Shown: positions 1 through 9,054 of the stretch, in pieces
Numbering within the stretch: the stretch's first letter is position 1
How the letters are laid out: every line of letters starts with the position of its first letter
IMG/VR virus record: IMGVR_UViG_3300025887_000028
Coordinates: 1 to 53,660 of that record
Strand: one strand, 5' to 3'
From: a virus
DNA length: 53,660 nucleotides
Made by a program: the position numbers and the translations under genes
The notes under the pieces: generated by a model
What the model was told of the DNA's origin: nothing
The model's database searches: none
What the model saw: the letters and a program-made list of their open reading frames with translations, nothing else

Positions 1-633
1 ATAAGCTTTACCTGAAAAAGTACCACCAGCATCAGCTTCAGCATAAGCACCAACAATCGCATAGTTGCCTGATATTGCAACTGAGTAGCCAAATTGATCG
101 CCAGCACTCGTACTATAAGCATTTGGATTATCCAATGTGTGAACCAATGCACCAGTCGTGACATTGAAGATGTAGGCTTTACCAGAAAAAGTACCACCAG
201 CATCATCTTCATTATAAGCAGCAACAATCGCATAGTTACCAGATATAGAAACTGATATGCCAAAATTATCACTTTGACTCGTGCTATAAGCATTTGGATT
301 GTCTAAAGTATGAACTAGAGCACCAGTCGTGACATTGAAAATATAAGCTTTACCAGAAACAGTACCACCAGCATCATCTTCGGCATAAGCAGCAACAATC
401 GCATAATTACCATCTATTGTAACTGAGGTGCCAAATTGATCGCCAGCACTCGTACTATAAGCATTAGGATTATCCAATGTGTGAACCAATGCACCACCTA
501 CTGTGCTGAAACTTTCAACGAGTGGTATAGTCGCAGTATACTTTTTAGTGCCGTCGGGGAAACCTACGTTACTGATGTTTGTAAGTCTTCTATCGTCATC
601 GATAACGGTTGTATTATTTACTTTTATTGACAT
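1..633 (-). CDS. FG-GAP-repeat virion protein, partial (3' end outside window)
   Basis: The ATG lies at 631-633 on the minus strand and the frame runs open off the left edge, so only about the first 211 residues are seen. A roughly 47-residue N-terminus (MSIKVNNTTVIDDDRR...) is followed by at least three repeats of about 57 residues with the core FGxSVxIxGNYAIVxAY and an acidic EDDAGG loop. This core resembles Pfam FG-GAP_2 blades of integrin-like beta-propellers. It is a paralogue of the next minus-strand gene in both the N-terminus and the repeats, and starts 1 nt after that gene's stop, so translational coupling is likely. Function is inferred: an exposed virion or adhesion protein, expressed late from the minus-strand promoter at 4597-4604. 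Confidence 0.8.
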   Translation of the reverse strand, partial: MSIKVNNTTVIDDDRRLTNISNVGFPDGTKKYTATIPLVESFSTVGGALVHTLDNPNAYSTSAGDQFGTSVTIDGNYAIVAAYAEDDAGGTVSGKAYIFNVTTGALVHTLDNPNAYSTSQSDNFGISVSISGNYAIVAAYNEDDAGGTFSGKAYIFNVTTGALVHTLDNPNAYSTSAGDQFGYSVAISGNYAIVGAYAEADAGGTFSGKAY

Positions 634-3600
634 GTTATTGTACCATTACTAGAAGTTTATCTATGTATGTTTGATCTGTGACTGAGAAGATATAAGCTTT
701 ACCTGAATCACCACCACCAGCATCATCTTCAAAGTAAGCACCTACAATCGCATAGTTGCCAGATATAGAAGCTGAGTACCCAAAACGATCACTCGCACTC
801 GTGCTATAAGCGGTAGGATTATCCAATGTGTGAACCAATGCACCAGTCGTAACATTGAAGATATAAACTTTACCAGAATTAAAACCACCAGCATCATCTT
901 CTCTATAAGCACCTACAATCGCATAATTGCCTGACATAGCAACTGTCGAAGCAAAATTATCACTAGAACTCGTACTATAAGCGGTAGGATTATCTAAAGT
1001 GTGAACTAGAGCGCCAGTCGTAACATTGAAGATATAAGCTTTACCTGAATCACCACCACCTGCATCATCTTCACCAATAGCACCAACAATTGCATAATTA
1101 CCTGATACGGCAACTGGCAAGCCAAAACGATCACTCAAACTCGCACTATAAGCATTAGGATTGTCTAATGTATGAACTAAAGCACTAGTCGTGACATTGT
1201 AGATATAAGCTTTACCAGATTGAAAATCACCAGCATCATCTTCATCAAAAGCACCTACAATCGCATAGTTGCCTGATATTGCAACTGACAAGCCAAAATT
1301 ATCACCAGAACTCGTACTATAAGCATTCGGGTTATCCAATGTGTGAACTAAAGCGCCAGTCGTGACATTGTAGATGTAAGCTTTACCTGAAGTAAGACCA
1401 CCAGCATCATCTTCTCTATAAGCACCTACAATCGCATAGTTATCTGATATAGCAACTGAGATGCCAAAATTATCATTCGCACTCGTACTATAAGCATTTG
1501 GATTATCTATCGTATGAACCAATGCGCCGGTTGTGACATTGAAAATATAAGCTTTACCAGAATCACTGCCACCTGCATCATCTTCAAAGTGAGCACCTAC
1601 AATCGCATAATTGCCTGATATTGCAACTGAGTAGCCAAAGAAATCATTCCCACTCGTGCTATAAGCATTTGGATTGTCAAGAGTATGAACTAAAGCGCCA
1701 GTCGTGACATTGTAGATATAAACTTTACCAGAATTAAAACCACCAGCATCACCTTCTTGATAAGCGCCAGCAATCGCATAGTTATCTGATATTGCAACTG
1801 ACAAGCCAAAGAAATCACTCACACTCGTACTATAAGCATTAGGATTATCAAGAGTACGGGCTAAAGCACCTCCGAACAAAGCAGGTTCTAGCAAAGATTG
1901 CAATGCATCAGTGCTTGGGTTTATACTGCTTGTGCTAGAAAAGTTTATTTTATCTATTTGACTGTATTTGGTAACATCGTCTACTGTGAAGATATAAGCT
2001 TTACTAGAAGTTGTACCACCAGCATCATCTTCGGAGTAAGCAGCAACAATCGCATAGTTACCTGATATTGCAACTGTCCAAGCAAAACTATCACCAGCAC
2101 TCGTACTATAAGCATTAGGATTGTCCAATGTGTGGACTAAAGCACCTGTTGTCACGTCAAAGATATAAGCTTTACCAGAACCAGAGCCACCAGCATCATC
2201 TTCACTATTAGCACCAACAATCGCATAATTACCTGATATAGCAACCGTGTCGCCAAAACTATCACCAGCACTCGTACTATAAGCATTAGGATTGTCCAAT
2301 GTGTGGACTAAAGCACCTGTTGTCACGTCAAAGATATAAGCTTTACTAGAAGAAGTACCACCGGCATCATCTTCATATCTAGCGCCTACAATCGCATAGT
2401 TACCTGATATGGAAACTGAGATACTAAATTGATCACCAGCACTCGTACCATAAGCATTTGGATTATCTAAAGTGTGAACTAGAGCGCCATTCGTGACATT
2501 ATAGATATAAGCTTTACCAGAATCATTACCACCAGTATCATCTTCTTGATCGGCACCAACAATCGCATAGTTACCTGATATAGCAACTGAGTAGCCAAAG
2601 ATATCGCTCGCACTCGTACTATAAGCATTTGGATTGTCTAATGTATGAACTAGAGCACCAGTCGTGACATTGTAGATATAAGCTTTACCAGAAAAAGTAC
2701 CACCAGCATCAGCTTCAGAATAAGCACCTACAATCGCATAGTTGCCTGATATGGCAACTGAGTCGCCAAAACGATCAGTCTGACTCGTACTATAAGCATT
2801 AGGATTGTCAAGAGTATGAACTAAAGCACCAGTCGTGACATTGAAAATATAAGCTTTACCAGAATTTAAACCACCTGCATCATCTTCGTTATACGCACCA
2901 ACAATCGCATAGTTTCCTGACATAGCAACTGAGTAGCCAAAATAATCAGCCTGACTCGTACTATAAGCGGTAGGATTGTCTAATGTATGAAGCAAAGCGC
3001 CAGTCGTGACATTGAAGATATAAGCTTTACCAGAACCAGAGCCACCAGCAGCATCTTCTAAATAAGCACCTACAATCGCATAGTTGCCTGATATTGCAAC
3101 CTCCCAGCCAAAGAGATCGTTCAAACTCGTACTATAAACATTCGGGTTATCTAATGTGTGAACTAAAGCACCTGCAGAGTATTCAATTTCAGTCTCGGTG
3201 TCATAGTACACTTCTCTACCAATGTATGATAATTCTTCACCAGCGAAGATGTAAGCTTTACCAGATTGAATACCACCAGCATCATCTTCTTGATAAGCAC
3301 CTATAATCGCATAATTGCCTGATATTGCAACTGAGTGGCCAAAGAGATCACCAGAACTCGTACCATAAGCATTTGGATTGTCTAATGTATGAACTAAAGA
3401 ACCAGTCGTGACATTGAAGATGTAAGCTTTACCAGAATTAAAACCACCAGCGTCATCTTCAAGATAAGCACCTACAATCGCATAATTACCAGATATAGAA
3501 ACTGAGTACCCAAAATAATCACCAGCACTCGTACCATAAGCATTTGGATTGTCAAGAGTGTGAAGCAAAGCGCCAGTTGTCACATTGAAGATATAAGCTT

Positions 3601-4426
3601 TACCAGAACCAGCGCCACCACCAGCATCATCTTCACCATAAGCACCTACAATCGCATAGTTGTCTGATATGGAAACTGAGGTGCCAAAATCATCAACAGC
3701 ACTCGTACTATAAGCATTAGGATTATCCAATGTGTGAAGCAAAGCGCCAGTCGTGACATTGAAGATATAAGCTTTACCAGAAGTAGTACCACCAGCATCA
3801 TCTTCAAGATAAGTGCCTACAATTGCATAATTACCGGATATCGCAACTGAGTCGCCAAAACGATCACTCAAACTCGTGCTATAAGCATTAGGATTGTCTA
3901 AAGTGTGGACTAATGCACCAGTCCCGACATTGAAAATATAAGCTTTACCAGAATTTAAACCACTAGCATCATCTTCAAAGTAAGCACCAACAATCGCATA
4001 GTTGTCTGATATAGCAACTGACCAGCCAAAACGATCAATATTACTCGTACTATAAGCATTTGGATTGTCAAGAGTATGAACTAAAGCGCCTGTCGTGACA
4101 TTGAAGATATAAGCTTTACCAGAAGTGTTACCACCGGCATCACCTTCAGCATAAGCAGCAACAATCGCATAATTGCCAGATATAGCAACTGAGTTGCCAA
4201 AATAATCACTCGCACTCGTACTATAAGCATTAGGATTGTCTAAAGTATGAACTAGAGCGCCAGTCGTGACATTGTAGATATAAACTTTACCAGAACCAGT
4301 GCCACCAGCATCATCTTCTTCATAAGCACCTACAATCGCATAGTTTCCTGATACAGCAACTGCAGAGCCGAAAAGATCATCTGCACTCGTGCTATAAGCA
4401 TTAGGATTGTCTAACACAGTGGTAAG
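1..4426 (-). repeat. Tandem ~171-bp coding repeats (FG-GAP blades)
   Basis: About 24 copies of a 171-174 bp unit fill the two minus-strand genes (21 in the complete gene, at least 3 in the partial one). Copies are highly similar at nucleotide level, for example recurring plus-strand stretches such as ccaatgtgtgaaccaatgc and gcatagttgcctgatat. Such arrays allow unequal recombination and are prone to collapse in assembly. Confidence 0.9.
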
Positions 4427-4561
4427 AGTAGTATTTCTGAAATCTGGTTCTAAGAAGTCTGCTGACGACTGGGCTGTACCATCAGCGAATCCGACGCTTT
4501 CGACATTCACGAAATTACGACTGTTATCGATAACAGGCGTACCTTTTACTTTAATCGCCAT
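635..4561 (-). CDS. Giant FG-GAP-repeat protein, three predicted seven-bladed beta-propellers
   Basis: This 1308-residue protein has an N-terminal module (about 1-45, MAIKVKGTPVIDNSR...) of a kind seen in phage fibre-like proteins. It then has 21 near-identical repeats of 57-58 residues built on LDNPNAYSTS, DxFGxSVAISGNYAIVGAY, EDDAGG and SGKAYIFNVTTGALV segments. The series is interrupted only after repeats 7 and 14, by non-repeat linkers of roughly 25 and 40 residues. This gives three blocks of exactly seven blades (about 46-440, 464-860 and 899-1300). The core matches the FG-GAP_2 pattern, and seven blades is the usual closed propeller number. There is no signal peptide or membrane segment. 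A late promoter lies just upstream, so a virion surface or receptor-binding role is likely but unproven. Confidence 0.88.
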   Translation of the reverse strand: MAIKVKGTPVIDNSRNFVNVESVGFADGTAQSSADFLEPDFRNTTLTTVLDNPNAYSTSADDLFGSAVAVSGNYAIVGAYEEDDAGGTGSGKVYIYNVTTGALVHTLDNPNAYSTSASDYFGNSVAISGNYAIVAAYAEGDAGGNTSGKAYIFNVTTGALVHTLDNPNAYSTSNIDRFGWSVAISDNYAIVGAYFEDDASGLNSGKAYIFNVGTGALVHTLDNPNAYSTSLSDRFGDSVAISGNYAIVGTYLEDDAGGTTSGKAYIFNVTTGALLHTLDNPNAYSTSAVDDFGTSVSISDNYAIVGAYGEDDAGGGAGSGKAYIFNVTTGALLHTLDNPNAYGTSAGDYFGYSVSISGNYAIVGAYLEDDAGGFNSGKAYIFNVTTGSLVHTLDNPNAYGTSSGDLFGHSVAISGNYAIIGAYQEDDAGGIQSGKAYIFAGEELSYIGREVYYDTETEIEYSAGALVHTLDNPNVYSTSLNDLFGWEVAISGNYAIVGAYLEDAAGGSGSGKAYIFNVTTGALLHTLDNPTAYSTSQADYFGYSVAMSGNYAIVGAYNEDDAGGLNSGKAYIFNVTTGALVHTLDNPNAYSTSQTDRFGDSVAISGNYAIVGAYSEADAGGTFSGKAYIYNVTTGALVHTLDNPNAYSTSASDIFGYSVAISGNYAIVGADQEDDTGGNDSGKAYIYNVTNGALVHTLDNPNAYGTSAGDQFSISVSISGNYAIVGARYEDDAGGTSSSKAYIFDVTTGALVHTLDNPNAYSTSAGDSFGDTVAISGNYAIVGANSEDDAGGSGSGKAYIFDVTTGALVHTLDNPNAYSTSAGDSFAWTVAISGNYAIVAAYSEDDAGGTTSSKAYIFTVDDVTKYSQIDKINFSSTSSINPSTDALQSLLEPALFGGALARTLDNPNAYSTSVSDFFGLSVAISDNYAIAGAYQEGDAGGFNSGKVYIYNVTTGALVHTLDNPNAYSTSGNDFFGYSVAISGNYAIVGAHFEDDAGGSDSGKAYIFNVTTGALVHTIDNPNAYSTSANDNFGISVAISDNYAIVGAYREDDAGGLTSGKAYIYNVTTGALVHTLDNPNAYSTSSGDNFGLSVAISGNYAIVGAFDEDDAGDFQSGKAYIYNVTTSALVHTLDNPNAYSASLSDRFGLPVAVSGNYAIVGAIGEDDAGGGDSGKAYIFNVTTGALVHTLDNPTAYSTSSSDNFASTVAMSGNYAIVGAYREDDAGGFNSGKVYIFNVTTGALVHTLDNPTAYSTSASDRFGYSASISGNYAIVGAYFEDDAGGGDSGKAYIFSVTDQTYIDKLLVMVQ

Positions 4562-4596
4562 CTTCGTTCCTTTTGGTTACTAGGCTCAATTTCTTT

Positions 4597-4604
4597 TATT
4601 TATA
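4597..4604 (-). promoter_or_regulatory. T4-type late promoter (minus strand)
   Basis: The plus-strand TATTTATA reads as TATAAATA on the minus strand, 36 nt upstream of the ATG of the triple-propeller gene. It is the exact late octamer recognised by T4 gp55. Confidence 0.8.
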
Positions 4605-4625
4605 TCATTCGTCATCTATTGATTA

Positions 4626-4633
4626 TATAAATA
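4626..4633 (+). promoter_or_regulatory. T4-type late promoter
   Basis: TATAAATA lies 39 nt upstream of the gene 13 ATG. It is divergent from the minus-strand late promoter at 4597-4604, with 21 bp between the two octamers. Confidence 0.82.
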
Positions 4634-4672
4634 AAGATATAATAGAGTGAATAGTCACAAGAAAGAGGCAAA

Positions 4673-5416
4673 ATGGCACAACCTACTGATAGACATTCCT
4701 TCAAAGAATGGTGTCTTCGTAAACTGGGTAAACCAGTCATCGAAATCAATGTAGACCCCGATCAGGTTGATGATCGTGTTGATGAAGCGCTATCGTACTA
4801 TTGGGACTATCATTTTGATGGTGCAGAAAAGATGTTCCTAAAGCATCAAATCACTGCAGAAGACAAAGAGAATGGTTATATCACAGTACCTGAAAACATC
4901 ATAGGCGTGATCAACATTTTCAATGTATCATCAACTTCGCTATCAACATCAAATATCTTTAGCGCACAGTATCAATTCGCATTGAACAATCTACACGACA
5001 TTGCAAGCTATGACACTGTTCACTTTTATATGGGTATGCAACACATTCAGTTTCTTGAAGAGATTTTGACTGGTGCTCAACCGATTCGATATAACCGTCA
5101 TGTGAACAAATTGTATATTGATACTGATTGGAGCAATTTGACAGAGGGTCAATATATTGTTGCAGAGTGTTATCAGATTATCGACCCAGAAGTGTACAGT
5201 GATGTTTGGAAAGATCGCTGGCTGCAAAATTATGCAACTGCGAAAATCAAATATCAATGGGGTTCGAACTTAACTAAGTTTGAAGGTATGCAGCTTCCCG
5301 GTGGCGTAACATTCAACGGTCAGCAAATTCTATCTGATTCACAGGCAGAGATAGAAAAACTGGAAGAAGATATGGTAAACTCATATTCACTACCTGTCCA
5401 TGATATGATAGGCTAG
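4673..5416 (+). CDS. gp13: Neck protein gp13
   Basis: The 247-residue product looks like the T4-like neck protein gp13, which with gp14 closes the filled head and forms the tail attachment site. Recognition rests on the N-terminal pattern (SFKEWCLRKLGKPVIEINVD, then VDDRVDEALSYYWDYHFDG) and its place directly before genes 14 and 15. It is shorter than T4 gp13 (about 309 residues), as is usual in marine relatives. The ATG follows an AGAGG ribosome site (aagaaagaggcaaaATG). It is the first gene of the late structural operon, served by the promoter at 4626. Confidence 0.85.
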   Translation: MAQPTDRHSFKEWCLRKLGKPVIEINVDPDQVDDRVDEALSYYWDYHFDGAEKMFLKHQITAEDKENGYITVPENIIGVINIFNVSSTSLSTSNIFSAQYQFALNNLHDIASYDTVHFYMGMQHIQFLEEILTGAQPIRYNRHVNKLYIDTDWSNLTEGQYIVAECYQIIDPEVYSDVWKDRWLQNYATAKIKYQWGSNLTKFEGMQLPGGVTFNGQQILSDSQAEIEKLEEDMVNSYSLPVHDMIG

Positions 5417-5428
5417 CCACTTGGTTTA

Positions 5429-5436
5429 TATAAATA
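5429..5436 (+). promoter_or_regulatory. T4-type late promoter
   Basis: TATAAATA sits in the gap between genes 13 and 14, 20 nt upstream of the gene 14 GTG start. Confidence 0.8.
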
Positions 5437-5456
5437 CTCTAGATTAGGATAATACC

Positions 5457-6116
5457 GTGACCAGCAATTTTTACTTCAACAATTTTTCCAACTCTATGGA
5501 ACAACAATTGATCGAGGACCTAATCATCGAATCAATTCGCGTTTATGGACACGATTTGTATTATATCAAAAGAACGCTTGGTGCAAAAGATGAGTTGTTG
5601 AATGAAGACGATCTACCAATTTTCAACGAAGCGCATATGGTAGAAATGTTCATCAAAAATATCGATAGTTTCGAAGGCGAAGGAGATTTTCTCTCTAAGT
5701 TTGGATTGCAGATTAGAGATTCTATCACATTCACGGTTGCAATGAGAACATTCAACTCTGAAGTTGCGATGTATAACGATAACATTCGACCAAAAGAAGG
5801 CGACCTAATATATCTTCCATTAAATAATAAAATATTTGAAATCATGCATGTGGAACATGAAGCAATATTCTATCAAATGGGTCAACTTCAAACATATGAT
5901 CTGCGCTGTGAACTATTCGAATACTCACATCAGCGCTTCGAGACAGGGGTTGACGAGATTGATACGCTATTTGATGCATATGATCTTACAACAGACGAGG
6001 CAATTGCAAACGTCGAATCAGTCGATCTATTGGGTGATAATTGGACAATCGAAGAAGAAGGTGATAACGTGATTGACTTTAGCGTAGAAAATCCATTTGG
6101 GGATGATGATTACTAA
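5457..6116 (+). CDS. gp14: Neck protein gp14
   Basis: This 219-residue protein is in the gp14 position and shows the gp14-like start (NFYFNNFSNSMEQQLIEDLI, then ESIRVYGHDLYYIKR). gp14 joins gp13 in the neck ring that prepares heads for tail joining. The start is GTG after TAGGATAATACC, and no earlier in-frame ATG fits. The C-terminus is acidic (ENPFGDDDY). Its TAA shares a base with the gene 15 ATG, so translation is probably coupled. Confidence 0.85.
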   Translation: MTSNFYFNNFSNSMEQQLIEDLIIESIRVYGHDLYYIKRTLGAKDELLNEDDLPIFNEAHMVEMFIKNIDSFEGEGDFLSKFGLQIRDSITFTVAMRTFNSEVAMYNDNIRPKEGDLIYLPLNNKIFEIMHVEHEAIFYQMGQLQTYDLRCELFEYSHQRFETGVDEIDTLFDAYDLTTDEAIANVESVDLLGDNWTIEEEGDNVIDFSVENPFGDDDY

Positions 6117-6919
6117 TGTTTGGAAATAAATTTTACCGTCAAACGATGAGAAAATACGTGGCTGCTTTCGGCACACTATTCAACGACATTCACATCGACC
6201 GAAGAGACAATACTGGTACAGTAGTTCAGGAAATGAAAATTCCTATTCATTATGGTCCGTTTCAAAAGTTTCTTGCAAAGTTAGAACAGGATCCAAATCT
6301 ATCGGCTCCTGCTATGACGCTTCCGCGCATGTCATTTGAAATTACAGGTATATCTTACGATTCTTCGCGCAAGTTGTCAACACTCAATCGTAACTGTGCG
6401 ATAAATCCCAATGATCCAGATAGCAAAATTACGCAATTCGTTGGAACACCTTACAATATAGAGTTTCAATTGAACGTGATGACAAAGTATAATGAAGATG
6501 GTATGAAAATCGTAGAGCAGATTCTTCCGTTTTTCAATCCAGACTTTACACCAAGACTCGATCTATTTGAAGGATCAGATATGAATGTTAGCGTACCAAT
6601 TGTGTTAACAGGTGTTACGCAAGAGGACACTTATGAAGCTGACTTCGAGACACGCAGAGCATTGATTTGGACATTGACATTCACAATGAAGGGTTATTTC
6701 TTCGGACCGTCTACAAATGTCAAGATAATCAAGTTCAGTGAAGCAAATGTATTCAATAGCATTGACCCAGATGCGCAAGGTCAAACAGTGACGGTGCAAC
6801 CTGGATTAACTTCAAACGGTGAACCGACAACTGATATAAATGAAACTATACCATATGCAGATATAAATCCAGATGATGATTGGGGATATATTGTTAAAAT
6901 TGAGGATTTAAATGGCTGA
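6116..6919 (+). CDS. gp15: Tail sheath stabilizer / completion protein gp15
   Basis: The 267-residue length is close to T4 gp15 (272). The start MFGNKFYRQTMRKYVAAFGT and the segment IPIHYGPFQKFL are typical of gp15, the tail terminator hexamer that caps the sheath and tube and docks to the neck. It begins in the TAATG overlap with gene 14 and overlaps gene 16 by 8 bp. The C-terminal part (about 225-267) is a low-complexity acidic tail. Confidence 0.87.
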   Translation: MFGNKFYRQTMRKYVAAFGTLFNDIHIDRRDNTGTVVQEMKIPIHYGPFQKFLAKLEQDPNLSAPAMTLPRMSFEITGISYDSSRKLSTLNRNCAINPNDPDSKITQFVGTPYNIEFQLNVMTKYNEDGMKIVEQILPFFNPDFTPRLDLFEGSDMNVSVPIVLTGVTQEDTYEADFETRRALIWTLTFTMKGYFFGPSTNVKIIKFSEANVFNSIDPDAQGQTVTVQPGLTSNGEPTTDINETIPYADINPDDDWGYIVKIEDLNG

Positions 6920-7337
6920 TGATATTATAGGCGAATCTCTAGGGCTTGATCCTATGAGCAAGCCTGCATTAGATGGTGAAATAGTAGAGTATGATAACTC
7001 GCCGAAAGAAGTCAAGGCTGAAGAAGACAACAGCGACAATGACTACAAATATGCGAGAGAAAACTTCTATTCAGTAATCGAAACTGGAACGAAAGCACTA
7101 GAGCAAATGTTAGATGTTGCACAAGCATCTGAACACCCTAGAGCTTACGAAGTCGTCTCTACTCTTATGAAAACTCTTGTTGACGCAAACAAAGACCTCG
7201 TAAAGATGAACGAAGATCGCAAGAAATCAAAAGCACCTGAAGAACAAGACCACAAGAGTGTAACAAACAATAATCTATTTGTTGGCTCAACATCAGAGTT
7301 GCAAAAAATGTTGAAAGATTTGAAAGATGACGGATAA
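6912..7337 (+). CDS. gp16: Small terminase subunit gp16
   Basis: This 141-residue protein, mostly charged and helical, lies between genes 15 and 17, the fixed place of the T4 small terminase (164 residues in T4). gp16 recognises replicated concatemer DNA and stimulates the gp17 motor. The central region (about 45-105, with ALEQMLDVAQASEHPRAYEV) is the predicted helical oligomerisation core. A GAGGA ribosome site lies inside the end of gene 15. Assignment rests partly on position. Confidence 0.8.
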   Translation: MADDIIGESLGLDPMSKPALDGEIVEYDNSPKEVKAEEDNSDNDYKYARENFYSVIETGTKALEQMLDVAQASEHPRAYEVVSTLMKTLVDANKDLVKMNEDRKKSKAPEEQDHKSVTNNNLFVGSTSELQKMLKDLKDDG

Positions 7338-7352
7338 CGTATCTTTTGAACA

Positions 7353-8981
7353 TTGGGTGAAATTTTGAATATAGATACTCGTGGGTATAATGGAAATCAA
7401 AATATTAAGGGTAAAGGATCACAGATATCTTTTACCCCTGATATGATTAAAGAATGGTTGAAGTGCGCTGAAGACCCAATATACTTTGCTGAAAAATACA
7501 TCAAAATTGTTCACGTTGATCACGGTCTTATTCCAATTAGACTGTACGATTATCAAAAAGAGATTGCTGAAGCAATCACATTCAATCGTCGCGTAACTGT
7601 AAATACGTCTCGACAGGCTGGTAAAACAACAACTGCTGTTGCAATCATTCTGCATTACGTATTATTCAATGAATATAAGACAGCGGCACTGCTTGCGAAC
7701 AAAGGTGATGCGGCGCGTGAAATTCTCGACAGAATCAAAATCGCATATGAATCTCTTCCAAAATGGATGCAGCAAGGTGTCGTAGAGTGGAATAAAGGTA
7801 CAGTTGAACTTGAGAACGGATGTAAGATCATTGCAACAGCTACATCGTCTTCTGCCATTCGTGGTAAGTCGATTTCGTTTCTTTACATTGATGAGACTGC
7901 ATTTGTTGAAAACTGGGACGAATTCTTTGCATCTGTTTTTCCTACAATCTCATCTGGTAAAACGACAAAAATTCTGTTCACATCTACTCCTAACGGACTA
8001 AATCACTTCTATAAGACATGTGAGAGTGCAAGGGAAGGTAAGAATGGATACATATTCATCGAAGTTCCGTGGTATAAAGTGCCTGGTCGTGATGAAGAGT
8101 GGAAACGTGAAACTCTTGAAGCGATGGACCATGACTACCAAAAGTTTGCACAAGAATTCGAATGTCAGTTCCTCGGCTCATCAGGCACGCTTATTGAAGG
8201 ATCAAAACTCAAAACTCTTGTCATTCGTGATCCAATAGCAGAGAGTGCGAAGATCAAAATGTATGAGAAGCCTGTAAAAGGTCATACATATACAATGACT
8301 GTTGATGTGTCAAGAGGTAAAGGACTTGATTATTCGACTTTCTCAGTCTTCGATATTACATCGATGCCTTACAAACAAGTGTGTACATTTAGAGATAATA
8401 TGATAACTCCAATCGACTTTGCAGAAATCGTATTTAGAGTTGCAAAAAACTTCGAAGACGCGAGTACGCTTATTGAAATAAACGATATCGGCGAACAAGT
8501 GGCTGACACTTTGCATTTTGATCTTGAACATGAGAACGTGCTATTCACTGAATCTGCTGGTCGCTCTGGAAAGAGAATATCAGCAGGTTTCGGTAAAAAT
8601 GTCGATAGAGGTATACGAACTACGAAATCCGTCAAGTCAATCGGATGTAATATTCTAAAGCTGTTGATTGAGCAGGATCAATTGATCATCAATGACTTTG
8701 ATACCATAAAAGAGATGAGCACGTTTTCCAGAAAGGGTGTATCATATGAAGCCGAATCTGGGTCTCATGATGACATGGTAATGACGCTGGTTTTATTTTC
8801 TTGGCTGACAGACCAGACATACTTTAAAGATATGACCGATATTAATACTATGATGAAACTAAGAATGAAATCCGAACAGGAAATGTTCGATGATTTGATA
8901 CCATTTGGCTTCAATTTGAATGATGAATTAGAATCCGATTCCATAGAAATTGTTAGTCCTGGCGATTCATGGATTCTATAA
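7353..8981 (+). CDS. gp17: Large terminase (packaging ATPase/nuclease) gp17
   Basis: The two-domain packaging motor shows a Walker A-like SRQAGKTT (about 86-93), a Walker B plus catalytic Glu FLYIDETAF (about 175-183), motif III TSTPNG, and an RNase H-like nuclease domain opening with TVDVSRGKG and ending near SGSHDDMVM. Length is 542 residues against 610 in T4. The start is unusual: no in-frame ATG precedes the conserved FTPDMIKEWLKCAEDP segment. Candidates are TTG at 7353 or TTG at 7365; the latter has GGGTGA 5 nt upstream and may be the true start. Codon use continues smoothly from gene 16. Confidence 0.95.
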   Translation: MGEILNIDTRGYNGNQNIKGKGSQISFTPDMIKEWLKCAEDPIYFAEKYIKIVHVDHGLIPIRLYDYQKEIAEAITFNRRVTVNTSRQAGKTTTAVAIILHYVLFNEYKTAALLANKGDAAREILDRIKIAYESLPKWMQQGVVEWNKGTVELENGCKIIATATSSSAIRGKSISFLYIDETAFVENWDEFFASVFPTISSGKTTKILFTSTPNGLNHFYKTCESAREGKNGYIFIEVPWYKVPGRDEEWKRETLEAMDHDYQKFAQEFECQFLGSSGTLIEGSKLKTLVIRDPIAESAKIKMYEKPVKGHTYTMTVDVSRGKGLDYSTFSVFDITSMPYKQVCTFRDNMITPIDFAEIVFRVAKNFEDASTLIEINDIGEQVADTLHFDLEHENVLFTESAGRSGKRISAGFGKNVDRGIRTTKSVKSIGCNILKLLIEQDQLIINDFDTIKEMSTFSRKGVSYEAESGSHDDMVMTLVLFSWLTDQTYFKDMTDINTMMKLRMKSEQEMFDDLIPFGFNLNDELESDSIEIVSPGDSWIL

Positions 8982-8997
8982 TGCAATGTCATATTTT

Positions 8998-9005
8998 TAT
9001 AAATA
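8998..9005 (+). promoter_or_regulatory. T4-type late promoter
   Basis: TATAAATA lies 49 nt upstream of the tail sheath ATG, directly after the gene 17 stop. Confidence 0.82.
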
Positions 9006-9054
9006 AACATAGAAATAGTTAAGACGGCTATAAATCATAAAAGGAGAAATGAAC

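Noticed and set aside
436-630. Plus-strand reading frame over the start of the first FG-GAP gene
   Set aside because: It is antisense to a clearly coding minus-strand gene and has no ribosome site or recognisable sequence.
3094-3306. Plus-strand reading frame inside the propeller gene
   Set aside because: It arises from the reverse of repeat codons; no promoter, ribosome site or homology.
1-4426. Repeat array considered as CRISPR or satellite
   Set aside because: Units are about 171 bp, in frame and encode a regular protein blade; no spacer structure.
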